The translations under genes and the position numbers were made by a program. Shown piece after piece: positions 44,199-53,066 of a stretch of DNA of 64,000 nucleotides. Source of the stretch: Sphingomonas sp. LC-1 (GTDB lineage: Bacteria > Pseudomonadota > Alphaproteobacteria > Sphingomonadales > Sphingomonadaceae); the NCBI RefSeq assembly GCF_025371035.1, contig NZ_JANZXB010000006.1, forward strand, positions 1-64,000. The letters run 5' to 3'. Every line of letters starts with the position of its first letter. Position 1 is the first letter of the stretch. The notes below the pieces were generated by a model, which saw only the letters and a program-made list of their open reading frames with translations, did no database searches and was not told the DNA's origin.

Positions 44199-46655
44199 AT
44201 GAAAAGGGGATTTCCGGCGAAGATGGCGCTCGCCCATCGCCGCCGCTACCTGCTGCTCGCCGCCACCGCGCTGCTGCCCTCGGGTGCCGCCGCGCAGGTC
44301 GTTCTCGCCAGCAACGATGTATCGGCAAAGGCGGAGGCGACTGCGCCAAGCACCGATGCCCGAGCGGCCGACGCCGTGGATGATTCCGCCGGTGAGATTC
44401 TCGTCACCGCACGGCGGCGCGAAGAGCGGGCGCAGGACGTGCCGATCGCGCTCAGCGTGGTCGGCGCAGAGCAGCTCGGGATCCGTGGCGACTATCGGCT
44501 GGATCAGGTGCAGCAACTGGTGCCGTCGCTCCAGGTCTTCAGTTTCAACCCGCGTAATACCAACATCAACATCCGCGGGCTCGGCTCCAATGTCGCACTG
44601 ACCAATGACGGTCTGGAGAATGGCGTCGGCGTCTATATCGACAATGTCTATTATGGGCGCGTCGGACAGAGCCAGTTCGACCTCGTCGATCTCGATCGGG
44701 TCGAGGTGCTGCGCGGACCGCAGGGCACGCTGTTCGGCAAGAACACCACCGCAGGCGCGATCAACATCTCCAGCCGCCTGCCGCAGTTCCAATGGCACGC
44801 CGACGGACAGGCCGATATCGGCAATTACGATTATCGACAGGTGCGCGGCTCCGTCACCGGCCCGTTGATCGACGGCCTGGCTGCCTTTCGCCTGAGCGCC
44901 GCCTATACGCGCCGCGACGGCTTTCTCTACGACACGACGACGCGGCGCCGCGTCCATGATTATGAGAATGCCACGGTGCGCGGCCAGTTGCTGCTGACGC
45001 CCGCCCCCGCCCTGACCGTCCGCGTCATCGGCGACTGGGGCCAGCAGGACCAGTCCTGCTGTATCAACGTGCCGGTCCGGACCTTCACGGCCTATGACAA
45101 TGGCGCCCCCATCGCGAACAATTTCCTGCAGAGGCTGGCGCGTTTCCCGAATTATACGCCGCTGCCGATCGATCCCTTCGCCCGCCGGACCGACGCCAAT
45201 TCGCCGTTCCAGGCGAATATGGACACATGGGGCGTGTCGGGTCAGGTCGATTATGATCTTGGCGGCGCGGCGCTGACCTCGATCACGGCGGTGCGGCAAT
45301 GGAACTGGTTCCCGCGCAATGACGGCGACCTGACCGCGCTGTCGATCAACACGCAGGGCCATATCCTCAATTTCCAGCGGCAGTTCAGCCAGGAATTGCG
45401 GCTCGCCTCCACCGGCTCCCGCACGGTCGACTGGCTGCTGGGCGTCTACTATTTCCAGCAGGTGGTGCGCGGCTATGGCCGCACCGAATTCGGGCCGGAT
45501 GCCGCACTCGCGCTCTTCCCATCGGACAATCAGACGGTCGCGAGCATCGCCACCAACGGCCTGCTCTCCGGCGCCCGGTCCGATCCGCATACCAAGAGCG
45601 GGGCATTCTTCGGCCAGGCGACTTGGCATATCAGCCCCGCGCTCAGCCTGACCGGCGGTCTCCGCTACACCCATGAAGAGAAATGGGGCAGCTACGCCAA
45701 CGACCTTCTCTTCGCGCAGCCGACCACCGGGCTGACCGCAGCACAGATCGCGCGCGTCGCCGCGATCCGCAACGCGTTGACCCCGGTTCAGGCCTTTTCG
45801 GTCGACACCGACGACGACAGCGTCTCGGGGCTCGCCACGCTGGGGTGGAAGCCGGTGGAGGACGTGCTGGTCTATGCCACCTATTCGCGCGGCGCGAAGT
45901 CGCAGGGCCTGAACCTCACCAATCTCCCCGCCGGGATCGACCCGGTCGTCCGGCCCGAAACGGTCGACAATTTCGAGGTCGGGTTGAAATCGCAATTCCT
46001 CGACCGGCGCGTGACGCTCAACCTCGCTGCCTACCAGACCAACGTGCATGATTATCAGACGACGATCGTCCAGCAGGTGATCGGCACCAACACCTATATC
46101 AACTATATCGCCAACATCCCCAAGGTCCGCTCGCGCGGGTTGGAGGGCGATCTGGCGGTCCGTCCCGCAGATTGGCTGAACCTGACCGGCTCGGTCGCCT
46201 ATACCGACGCGACCTATCGCGACTATCCCAACGGCCCGACACCGGTGGAGGCGCTCAACCCGACCGCCGCCAGTCCCGGCGGGTCGCCGGTGCGCGATTT
46301 CACGGGCGAGCGTCTGGCGGGCGTGCCCAAATGGGCGGCCTCGGTCGGCGCCGACGTGACCCGCACGATCGGCGGCCGTGCGGAGGCCTATCTGCACGGC
46401 GACTGGTCGTACCGCTCCTCCTACTACACCGTCGCCAGCAACAGCCGATACGGGCTCGTCCCCGGCTATGGCTTGGTCAATGCGCGCGCCGGCATCCGGC
46501 TGGGCGAGGATGGTCGCTACGACCTGTCGGTCTGGGCGCGCAACCTGTTCGACAAAGACTATTTCCAGACTTTGAACGTCGTCAATTACGGGCTCGTCTC
46601 CGCCATTCTGGGCGATCCGGGCACCTATGGCGCGACGCTCAAGGTCCGTTTCTGA
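44199..46655 (+). CDS. TonB-dependent receptor of the GPH/TauD operon
   Basis: 818 residues: signal peptide (cleaved near GAAAQ, residue ~33), TonB-box-like GEILVTARRREE, plug motif VEVLRGPQGTLFGKNTTAGAIN, and barrel ending ATLKVRF. The pair SCC near residue 285 is unusual but may form a loop disulphide. It leads an operon with a GPH transporter and an AtsK/TauD-type dioxygenase, so its cargo is probably the substrate of these, perhaps a sulfated or sulfonated compound (inference). Confidence 0.88.
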   Translation: MKRGFPAKMALAHRRRYLLLAATALLPSGAAAQVVLASNDVSAKAEATAPSTDARAADAVDDSAGEILVTARRREERAQDVPIALSVVGAEQLGIRGDYRLDQVQQLVPSLQVFSFNPRNTNINIRGLGSNVALTNDGLENGVGVYIDNVYYGRVGQSQFDLVDLDRVEVLRGPQGTLFGKNTTAGAINISSRLPQFQWHADGQADIGNYDYRQVRGSVTGPLIDGLAAFRLSAAYTRRDGFLYDTTTRRRVHDYENATVRGQLLLTPAPALTVRVIGDWGQQDQSCCINVPVRTFTAYDNGAPIANNFLQRLARFPNYTPLPIDPFARRTDANSPFQANMDTWGVSGQVDYDLGGAALTSITAVRQWNWFPRNDGDLTALSINTQGHILNFQRQFSQELRLASTGSRTVDWLLGVYYFQQVVRGYGRTEFGPDAALALFPSDNQTVASIATNGLLSGARSDPHTKSGAFFGQATWHISPALSLTGGLRYTHEEKWGSYANDLLFAQPTTGLTAAQIARVAAIRNALTPVQAFSVDTDDDSVSGLATLGWKPVEDVLVYATYSRGAKSQGLNLTNLPAGIDPVVRPETVDNFEVGLKSQFLDRRVTLNLAAYQTNVHDYQTTIVQQVIGTNTYINYIANIPKVRSRGLEGDLAVRPADWLNLTGSVAYTDATYRDYPNGPTPVEALNPTAASPGGSPVRDFTGERLAGVPKWAASVGADVTRTIGGRAEAYLHGDWSYRSSYYTVASNSRYGLVPGYGLVNARAGIRLGEDGRYDLSVWARNLFDKDYFQTLNVVNYGLVSAILGDPGTYGATLKVRF

Positions 46656-46666
46656 CGGAGACGGCG

Positions 46667-48070
46667 ATGGCCAGCATTCCCTTCGATGACGTACGCGCCC
46701 CGCGCGACCAAAGCTCCGTCGAACGGAGCGACGGCGCGGCGGCGCACCGACTGATCGGCTTTGGATCACTCGCCATTCCGCTGGCGGGTGCTGGCCTTCC
46801 GCTCGCGCTGTTCGTGCCGCAGCTCTATGCCAGCCATTTCGGGCTGTCGCTGGCGACGATCGGCTTCATCTTCTTCCTCGGCCGCTTCTGGGACGTGGCG
46901 GCGGATCCGATCGTCGGTACGCTATCGGATCGCACCCGCAGCCGCTTCGGGCGACGAAAGCCGTGGATCGCGGCGGGCGGCCTGCTGTTCGGAATCGGCT
47001 CGGCGCTGCTGTTCTTCCCGCCCGCAACCGTCGCACCGCTTTATCTGGGTGCGGCCCTCTTCGTCTTCTACGCGGGCTGGACGATGATCGAAATTCCCTT
47101 CTCCGCCTGGGCAGGGGAGTTGTCGGACGCATATCATGAGCGCACGCGCATCGTGACCTACAAACAGACCATGTCCGCCATCGGTCTGTTGCTGGTTCTG
47201 ATCCTGCCGACGTTGATCGAGCAATGGCGCCCGGCGGACGGCGTGCTGAAGCTGCACGCCACAGGCCTTTTCGTCCTGGGGACCCTGGCGGTTGCTCTGC
47301 CACTTGGCCTGAACGCGATAGCCGAGCCGCCGGTCGCCGCCCTGTCCTCCCATCGCCCCGGCTTCTGGCGGACAGCGACGGTCGTCTTCCGAGACCGATT
47401 GCTGCTGCGCGTGCTCGCCTCCGACCTGGCGGTGACCGCCGGCCAGTCGATCCGCGCAGGCCTGATCGCCTTCTTCTGCGTCAGCTATATGGGGCTGCCG
47501 CAATGGGCGAGCGGGCTCTATCTGCTGCAATTCGTCTTCGGCGTTGCCGCCGGGCCGCTCTGGCTGGCGATCGGGCGACGGCTGGGCAAGCGCGAGACGG
47601 CGATTGCCGGCGAACTGGTGCAAGCGGCGATCAACATCTCCTTGCTCGCGGTCTTTCCGGACATGCTGTGGCTGTTGATCGCGCTGGCGGTGGCGCAGGG
47701 GCTGACCCAGGGGTCGGGCAACCTGATGCTGCGCGCGATGGTCGCCGATGTCGCCGACGCCCATGAACTGGCGACGGGGCACAACCGCACCGGCCTGTTC
47801 TTCTCGGTGTTCAGCCTGGCGACCAAGGCGGGTCCCGCAATCGGCATCGGCGTGGCGCTCCCCCTACTCGCCTGGCTGGGCTTCCAACCCAAGGGGCATA
47901 GCGCGCCCGCCGCGCTGGAAGCCCTCAAATACGTCTTCGCGCTCGGCCCTGCCGTCGCGCACATCATCTCGGCGGCGCTGATCTGGCATTTTCCGCTCGA
48001 CCAGACCCGCCACGCCGCGATCCGCCGCGCACTCGATGCGCGTGCGGCCACCGTTCCCGTCGAAGCCTGA
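46667..48070 (+). CDS. GPH-family MFS transporter
   Basis: 467 residues, about 12 membrane segments. The MelB-type features are GRFWDVAADPIVGTLSDRTRSRFGRRKPW and IPFSAWAGELSDAYHERTR, in which charged residues normally bind cation and sugar. Start 46667 lies 12 bases after the receptor stop, and tauD-like follows after 13 bases. It would carry the receptor's cargo over the inner membrane. Confidence 0.82.
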   Translation: MASIPFDDVRAPRDQSSVERSDGAAAHRLIGFGSLAIPLAGAGLPLALFVPQLYASHFGLSLATIGFIFFLGRFWDVAADPIVGTLSDRTRSRFGRRKPWIAAGGLLFGIGSALLFFPPATVAPLYLGAALFVFYAGWTMIEIPFSAWAGELSDAYHERTRIVTYKQTMSAIGLLLVLILPTLIEQWRPADGVLKLHATGLFVLGTLAVALPLGLNAIAEPPVAALSSHRPGFWRTATVVFRDRLLLRVLASDLAVTAGQSIRAGLIAFFCVSYMGLPQWASGLYLLQFVFGVAAGPLWLAIGRRLGKRETAIAGELVQAAINISLLAVFPDMLWLLIALAVAQGLTQGSGNLMLRAMVADVADAHELATGHNRTGLFFSVFSLATKAGPAIGIGVALPLLAWLGFQPKGHSAPAALEALKYVFALGPAVAHIISAALIWHFPLDQTRHAAIRRALDARAATVPVEA

Positions 48071-48083
48071 AGGAGTGTGTGAC

Positions 48084-49019
48084 ATGACCGTGATCCAGCA
48101 CCAATTCTACAATGCCGCCGACACCCAGAACCCGCTCGACATCGTACCCGTCGCAGGGCGGATCGGGGCCGAAATCCGCGGCGTCGCGCTATCCGGCGAT
48201 CTCGACGACCCGACCGTCGACGCGATCAAACAGGCGCTCGGCCGCCACAAGGTGATCTTCTTCCGTGGCCAGACGCATCTCGACGACGAGACGCACGAAG
48301 CCTTCGCCGCACGGCTGGGCGAGCCGCTGGCGCATCCCACCGTCCCGGTGGCGGAAGGGTCGCGCTTCCTGCTCGAACTCAACTCGCGAGAGGGCGAGGC
48401 GGCATCGCAATGGCATACCGACATCACCTTCCTCCCCGCCTTCCCCGCCGCATCGATCCTGCGCGCGCTGGTGATCCCACCGGCGGGCGGCGACACGCTA
48501 TGGGCCAATGCCGTCGCCGCCTATGACGGGCTGCCCCCCGCGCTCAAGGCGCTGGTCGACGATCTGCGCGCGGTGCACACCAACGCCTATGACTATGCCA
48601 CCGCCAGCCCGGAGGCATCGTCGGAGGCGATCCGCCGCCACCGCGAGATCTTCGCCTCCACCGTCTATGAGACGGAGCATCCGGTGGTGCACATCCATCC
48701 GGTGACCGGCGAGAAGGCGCTGCTGCTGGGCAATTTCGTCAAGAGCTTCGTCGGCCTCAACCGCGACGATTCTAACCGCGTGTTCCAGATTCTGCAGGAT
48801 CAGGTCACCAAGCCCGAGAACACGGTGCGATGGCGCTGGCAGCCTGGCGACGTGGCGATCTGGGACAATCGCGCGACGCAGCACCGGGCGATCGCCGACT
48901 TCGGCAAACAGCGGCGCCACCTGCGCCGCGCGACGATCGCGGGATCGGTCCCGGTAGGCCTGAACGGCGGCTCCAGTCGTGCGCTGAAGCCCGAACCCCT
49001 GCTCCAGGCGGCGGAGTGA
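48084..49019 (+). CDS. TauD/AtsK-type Fe(II)/2-oxoglutarate dioxygenase
   Basis: 311 residues. The 2-His-1-carboxylate site is HTD in SQWHTDITF and His in NRATQHRAIADFG, with Arg in RHLRRATIAG for 2-oxoglutarate. Family members release sulfite or sulfate from taurine or alkyl sulfates; the sequence around WHTDITF resembles alkylsulfatase AtsK more than TauD, judged by memory. It may also hydroxylate other acids (e.g. 2,4-D-type). It closes the operon, and a strong terminator follows. Confidence 0.82.
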   Translation: MTVIQHQFYNAADTQNPLDIVPVAGRIGAEIRGVALSGDLDDPTVDAIKQALGRHKVIFFRGQTHLDDETHEAFAARLGEPLAHPTVPVAEGSRFLLELNSREGEAASQWHTDITFLPAFPAASILRALVIPPAGGDTLWANAVAAYDGLPPALKALVDDLRAVHTNAYDYATASPEASSEAIRRHREIFASTVYETEHPVVHIHPVTGEKALLLGNFVKSFVGLNRDDSNRVFQILQDQVTKPENTVRWRWQPGDVAIWDNRATQHRAIADFGKQRRHLRRATIAGSVPVGLNGGSSRALKPEPLLQAAE

Positions 49020-49026
49020 AGACCGC

Positions 49027-49064
49027 TGCCGATGTCTCCCAAGCAGAGACATCGGCAACTTTTT
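49027..49064 (+). terminator. Rho-independent terminator after the tauD-like gene
   Basis: TGCCGATGTCTC pairs perfectly with GAGACATCGGCA around a seven-base loop, followed by ACTTTTT. Strong and well placed 8 bases after the stop codon. Confidence 0.93.
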
Positions 49065-49187
49065 CCATCAGTTGCATGCATAAACTGCAATCGACGGGCT
49101 GCACTTCGAACGCAACTTGCCGCAGCCGAAACGTTATCTCCTGCTGAGAGGGCCGCTCGGCCCGCCACGGCAAGGGAATAGCGGACT

Positions 49188-50912
49188 ATGGCCAGGACGA
49201 TCGCCGATATGTTGAACGACACGCTGGTCGAGGCCGGCGTGTCGCGTATCTGGGGTGTGACGGGCGACAGCCTCAACGGCTTCAACGACAGCATGCGCCG
49301 GTCGGGCAAGATCGCCTGGATGCACGTCCGCAACGAGGAAGCGGGCGCCTTCGCCGCCGGGGCCGAGGCGGCGGTGACGGGCGAACTGGCGGTGTGCGCG
49401 GGCAGTTGCGGGCCGGGCAATCTGCACCTCATCAACGGGCTGTACGATTGTCACCGCAATCATGTGCCGGTGCTGGCGATCGCGGCGCATATCCCGTCGA
49501 GTGAGATCGGGCTGCGCTATTTTCAGGAAACGCGCCCGACCGAGTTGTTCCGCGAATGCAGCCATTTCTGCGAAATGGTGCAGGACGCGCGCCAGATGCC
49601 CGAGCTTCTGCACCGGGCGATCCGCACCGCCATTGGACAGCGCGGGGTCGCGGTGCTGGTCATCCCCGGCGACGTCGCGTTGCAGCCCGCGCCCGAGACG
49701 CGCGCGGTGGCGTTCGCGCCGCCCGCAACACCCCGGCTGGTGCCTCAGCAGCAGGATTTGGCCAGCATCGCCGCGCTGCTCGACCAATCCCGAGCGGTCA
49801 CGCTGCTATGCGGTTCGGGCACCGCAGGCGCACATGATGAGGTCGTGGCGCTGGCCGAAGCGCTCCAGGCGCCGATCGTCCATGCCTATCGTGGCAAGGA
49901 ATGGATCGAATATGACAACCCTTATGACGTCGGCATGACCGGGCTGATCGGCTTTTCGTCGGGCTATCACGCGATGATGGAGTGCGACACGCTGCTGATG
50001 CTGGGCACCGACTTCCCCTATCGCAATTTCTATCCCGACAAGGCGAAAGTGGTGCAGGTCGATCGCGACCCGAGCGCGCTGGGGCGGCGCGTGCCGCTGG
50101 ACATGGCGGTGGTCGCCGATGTGAAGGAAGTGGCCAGCGGCCTGCTACCCCTGATCCGGACAGGACGCGACGGCGCCTTCCTCGACAAGGCGCGGGCGCA
50201 TTATCGCGATGCCCGCGAGGGGCTGGACGACCTCGCCACCCCGCGCACCGGGGAAAAGCCGCTTCATCCGCAATATGTCGCGACGTTGGTCGATCGGATC
50301 GCGGCGGAGGACGCGGTGTTCACCGCCGATGTCGGCACGCCCGCCGTCTGGGCCGCGCGCTATCTGACGATGAACGGTCGGCGGCGGATCGTCGGATCGT
50401 TCAACCACGGATCGATGGCCAATGCCCTGCCCCAGGCGCTGGGCGCACAGGGCGCGTTTCCGGGGCGGCAAATCATATCGCTGTCGGGCGATGGCGGGCT
50501 GTCCATGTTGATGGGCGACATGCTGACCGCGGTGCAGATGGCGCTGCCGATCAAGATCGTCGTCTTCAACAACTCGACGCTGGGCTTTGTCGAACTGGAG
50601 CAGAAGGCATCGGGCTATGTCGACACCAATGTCTCGCTCGACAATCCGGACTTCGCCGCCGTGGCGCGCGAAATGGGCTATTTCGGCGTCCGCGTCACGC
50701 GATCCGATGCGCTGGAACAGGCGTTGCGCGACGCCTTCGCGCATAACGGCCCGGCGCTGGTCGATGTGGTGACCGAGGGGTTCGAACTGATCATGCCACC
50801 CAAGATCCAGGCGGAACAGGCCAAGGGCTTCAGCCTCTATGCGGCACGCGCCGTGCTCAGCGGGCGCGGCGACGAGGTGATCGAACTGGCCAAGGCCAAT
50901 ATCTTTCGGTGA
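49188..50912 (+). CDS. poxB: Ubiquinone-dependent pyruvate dehydrogenase / pyruvate oxidase-like
   Basis: 574 residues of the thiamine diphosphate family. The activating Glu lies in [15 protein letters not shown], the FAD-binding middle domain follows, and the ThDP motif [17 protein letters not shown]...[11 protein letters not shown] is present. It oxidises pyruvate to acetate and CO2, passing electrons to quinone at the membrane. The C-terminus ends ELAKANIFR. PoxB is the closest fit by length and gene type; acetolactate-synthase-like enzymes are the alternative. Next gene overlaps as GTGA. Confidence 0.82.
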   Translation: MARTIADMLNDTLVEAGVSRIWGVTGDSLNGFNDSMRRSGKIAWMHVRNEEAGAFAAGAEAAVTGELAVCAGSCGPGNLHLINGLYDCHRNHVPVLAIAAHIPSSEIGLRYFQETRPTELFRECSHFCEMVQDARQMPELLHRAIRTAIGQRGVAVLVIPGDVALQPAPETRAVAFAPPATPRLVPQQQDLASIAALLDQSRAVTLLCGSGTAGAHDEVVALAEALQAPIVHAYRGKEWIEYDNPYDVGMTGLIGFSSGYHAMMECDTLLMLGTDFPYRNFYPDKAKVVQVDRDPSALGRRVPLDMAVVADVKEVASGLLPLIRTGRDGAFLDKARAHYRDAREGLDDLATPRTGEKPLHPQYVATLVDRIAAEDAVFTADVGTPAVWAARYLTMNGRRRIVGSFNHGSMANALPQALGAQGAFPGRQIISLSGDGGLSMLMGDMLTAVQMALPIKIVVFNNSTLGFVELEQKASGYVDTNVSLDNPDFAAVAREMGYFGVRVTRSDALEQALRDAFAHNGPALVDVVTEGFELIMPPKIQAEQAKGFSLYAARAVLSGRGDEVIELAKANIFR

Positions 50913-51451
50913 TCGCCTCGCTGCACCCGACATGGTCGGCCGGAAGGCTGGGCGCGGTGGCATTCGTTGCGCGCTGCACCGGATCGGCGATGCTCGCTGC
51001 GTTGGTGGCGGACGCGGTGGGGCTGGACCATCCGATCTGGGCGGTCGTGTCGGCATTGGTAGTGTCACAGGACAGCGCGGCCGATACGCGTCGCTCGTTT
51101 CTGTGGCGGGTTGCGGCGACCGCGATCGGACTGGTGGTGGCGATCGGGGTGGGCAGCGTGGTGCCGGGCGATGCGGCCCACCCCACGCTGCGACTGGTCG
51201 TGGCGATCACGGCATGCGCCGCGATCGCCCGCCACTGGCCCGCGCTGCGTGTCTGCATGTGGACCTCTGCGATCGTGCTGATGACGACGCAACCGGGCCG
51301 AACCGTCGCCCAGACCGGGCTGGAACGGGGCAGCGAAGTACTGCTGGGCGCGGCGATCGCGGTGCTGGTTCACGCGGTCCTCGAAGGGATACTCGTCAGG
51401 CTGGCGCGCCGCCCGACCTGGGCGAGTCAGCGTCGCTCCGGATCGGTCTGA
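50909..51451 (+). CDS. FUSC-family small membrane protein
   Basis: 180 residues with five or so membrane segments; [28 protein letters not shown] and the R-x4-T pattern fit the fusaric-acid-resistance/aromatic-acid-exporter superfamily. It is shorter than classic members (no long cytosolic tail). GTG start 50909 overlaps the poxB stop (GTGA). Its 3' end overlaps the convergent fecR-like gene by 56 bases. Possibly an exporter of acids or aromatics; unproven. Confidence 0.68.
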   Translation: MIASLHPTWSAGRLGAVAFVARCTGSAMLAALVADAVGLDHPIWAVVSALVVSQDSAADTRRSFLWRVAATAIGLVVAIGVGSVVPGDAAHPTLRLVVAITACAAIARHWPALRVCMWTSAIVLMTTQPGRTVAQTGLERGSEVLLGAAIAVLVHAVLEGILVRLARRPTWASQRRSGSV

Positions 51452-52355
51452 CGGTCACCGCATGGGGATTGTCGATCAGGTCGCGGATCGCGGCCGGGTT
51501 GCCCTGATCCACGATACCAAAAACGGGTATGCGCGCCGCGCGCCGGTCGGTCAGCGTCAATTCGTCGGAGGCGCGCACGGCGTAACGGTTGACCATGTCG
51601 ATGACATCCTCGAGCGGTTCGCCGTGAAAGACGAGTTGGCCGCGCGTCCACGCAACCGCATCGGCCGTACCGACGGATTCGGCCTGGCTGATGAAGCCCA
51701 TTCGCGTCCCACCCTGAACCGCGGTGCCGAACGCCACCCGTTCCCCCTTACGCGCCAGCTTGGCGACGGGCGTGCCCTGGCCGGGCGTGTCGACCGCCAC
51801 GGTGACGCGCACCGTGCCCTGGGTGACCGAGACGTCGGCGTCACGGCGACCGACCGCGACATCGAACGCGGTGCCGACCGCCGTGACGGCACCGAACGGC
51901 GTCTGCACGACGAACGGACGGCGCTGGTCATGCGCAACCTCGAACAGGGCTTCGCCCCCCTCCAGCATCAGCCGTCGCCGATCGGGCGTGAAGCTGACCG
52001 TCAGCGTGGTACGCGCCGCAAGCGTGACGGTGGAACCGTCCTTGAGCCGGATCACCTTTCGCTCCGCCCGTCCGGCGGCATAGCGCGTCACCGACGCGGC
52101 GGCATCGTCGCCGGACACCCAAAATGGCGTGCTCGCGGCCATCATCAGCGCCAGCGCCGCCGCGATCGTCCAGCGGGTCGCCACGGACCGGCTTGCCCGC
52201 GGCTGTTCCGTCACCGGACGCGGCTGTTCGCCCAGCCAGTCCCAAAAGGCTTCCGCCTCGCGCCGGTCGGCGGGATGGAGATCGTCCGCCCGCCCCCCGA
52301 GCAGCGCGTCGAACACCGCCTCCCGGCGTTGCCCCAGATCGTGACGATCGGTCAT
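51396..52355 (-). CDS. FecR-type anti-sigma factor
   Basis: 319 residues: cytoplasmic N-terminal domain with the AFWDWL tryptophan motif, one membrane helix near residues 63-82 (TIAAALALMMAASTPFW), then the FecR periplasmic domain (VIRLKDGSTVTLAARTTLTV, LEGGEALFEVAHDQRRPFVV) and a C-terminal STN-like part. It relays receptor occupancy to the ECF sigma factor with which it overlaps (ATGA). Confidence 0.87.
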   Translation of the reverse strand: MTDRHDLGQRREAVFDALLGGRADDLHPADRREAEAFWDWLGEQPRPVTEQPRASRSVATRWTIAAALALMMAASTPFWVSGDDAAASVTRYAAGRAERKVIRLKDGSTVTLAARTTLTVSFTPDRRRLMLEGGEALFEVAHDQRRPFVVQTPFGAVTAVGTAFDVAVGRRDADVSVTQGTVRVTVAVDTPGQGTPVAKLARKGERVAFGTAVQGGTRMGFISQAESVGTADAVAWTRGQLVFHGEPLEDVIDMVNRYAVRASDELTLTDRRAARIPVFGIVDQGNPAAIRDLIDNPHAVTVRPIRSDADSPRSGGAPA

Positions 52356-52897
52356 GGCGCCACCTCCCGCAGATAGGCCAGCCTGTCGTAAAGATGGCTG
52401 ACGGCATGGGTGAGATGCTTCTGCACCATGCGTGGGCTGATCCCGAGCGAACGGGCGATGTCCCCGGTGCTCATCTCGTCGAAGCGGCGCATGACGAAGA
52501 TCGTCCGCGCCCTCGGGCTCAGTTCAGCCAGCGCCGCGTCCAGCGCCTGTTGCAGATCGACGACGCGACGGCGTTCCTCCTGTCGCGGCGCGATAGAGGG
52601 ATGGAGTTCCTCGGTCAGAGGCAGGACGGCCGGACCACGCCGCCCGCGATCGGCGATGAGGTTGGCGGCGATGCGGAAGAGATAGGCCTGCGGCTCGTTG
52701 AGGGAACGCTGGCGTGCCGTCGCGATCAGCCGCGCGCACGCTTCCTGAACCAAATCCTCGGCCTCGTGCGGATCGCCGATGCGACGCGCGACGAAGGCAC
52801 GCAGCGCGGCGCGATAGGCGCCGAGTGAATCACCCTCTATGTCCGCGGTCCGCTCGCCATCGGTCGCGGCGGCCTTGTTGTTCGAATCCTGCTGCAC
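52352..52897 (-). CDS. FecI-type ECF sigma factor
   Basis: 181 residues with sigma region 2 (DPHEAEDLVQEACARLIATAR, AYLFRIAANLIADRGRR) and region 4 (LSPRARTIFVMRRFDEMSTGDIARSLGISPRMVQKHLTHAV). It should drive the divergent TonB receptor operon when FecR is signalled. The start at 52897 leaves a 169-base spacer to the receptor gene. Confidence 0.9.
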   Translation of the reverse strand: MQQDSNNKAAATDGERTADIEGDSLGAYRAALRAFVARRIGDPHEAEDLVQEACARLIATARQRSLNEPQAYLFRIAANLIADRGRRGPAVLPLTEELHPSIAPRQEERRRVVDLQQALDAALAELSPRARTIFVMRRFDEMSTGDIARSLGISPRMVQKHLTHAVSHLYDRLAYLREVAP

Positions 52898-52973
52898 GCG
52901 CTCCCCGCCCCCCTCACCACTATGACGCAGATCGGGGGCGTCCGCGAACCTCCATGAGAAAAATCGTAAAAAA

Positions 52974-53046
52974 ATGTCGCAGCGAGGGTTCGCATCAGGC
53001 CTGTCATTGCGTCGATAGAGGCAGACGCAGCGAAAAGCTGCGACAT
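52974..53046. repeat. Inverted repeat in the sigma-receptor spacer
   Basis: ATGTCGCAGC (52974-52983) and GCTGCGACAT (53037-53046) are exact inverses separated by 53 bases. They end 20 bases before the receptor ATG, so a transcript starting upstream could fold the leader or the two arms could be regulator sites. Confidence 0.5.
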
Positions 53047-53066
53047 CTTCCGGGGGGAAATCAAAG

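Noticed and set aside
43911-46769. Long open frame of 952 codons on the minus strand
   Set aside because: It is antisense to the TonB receptor, has a low-complexity composition rich in Arg, Gly, Asp and Ile and no domain features; it arises from GC-rich codon bias.
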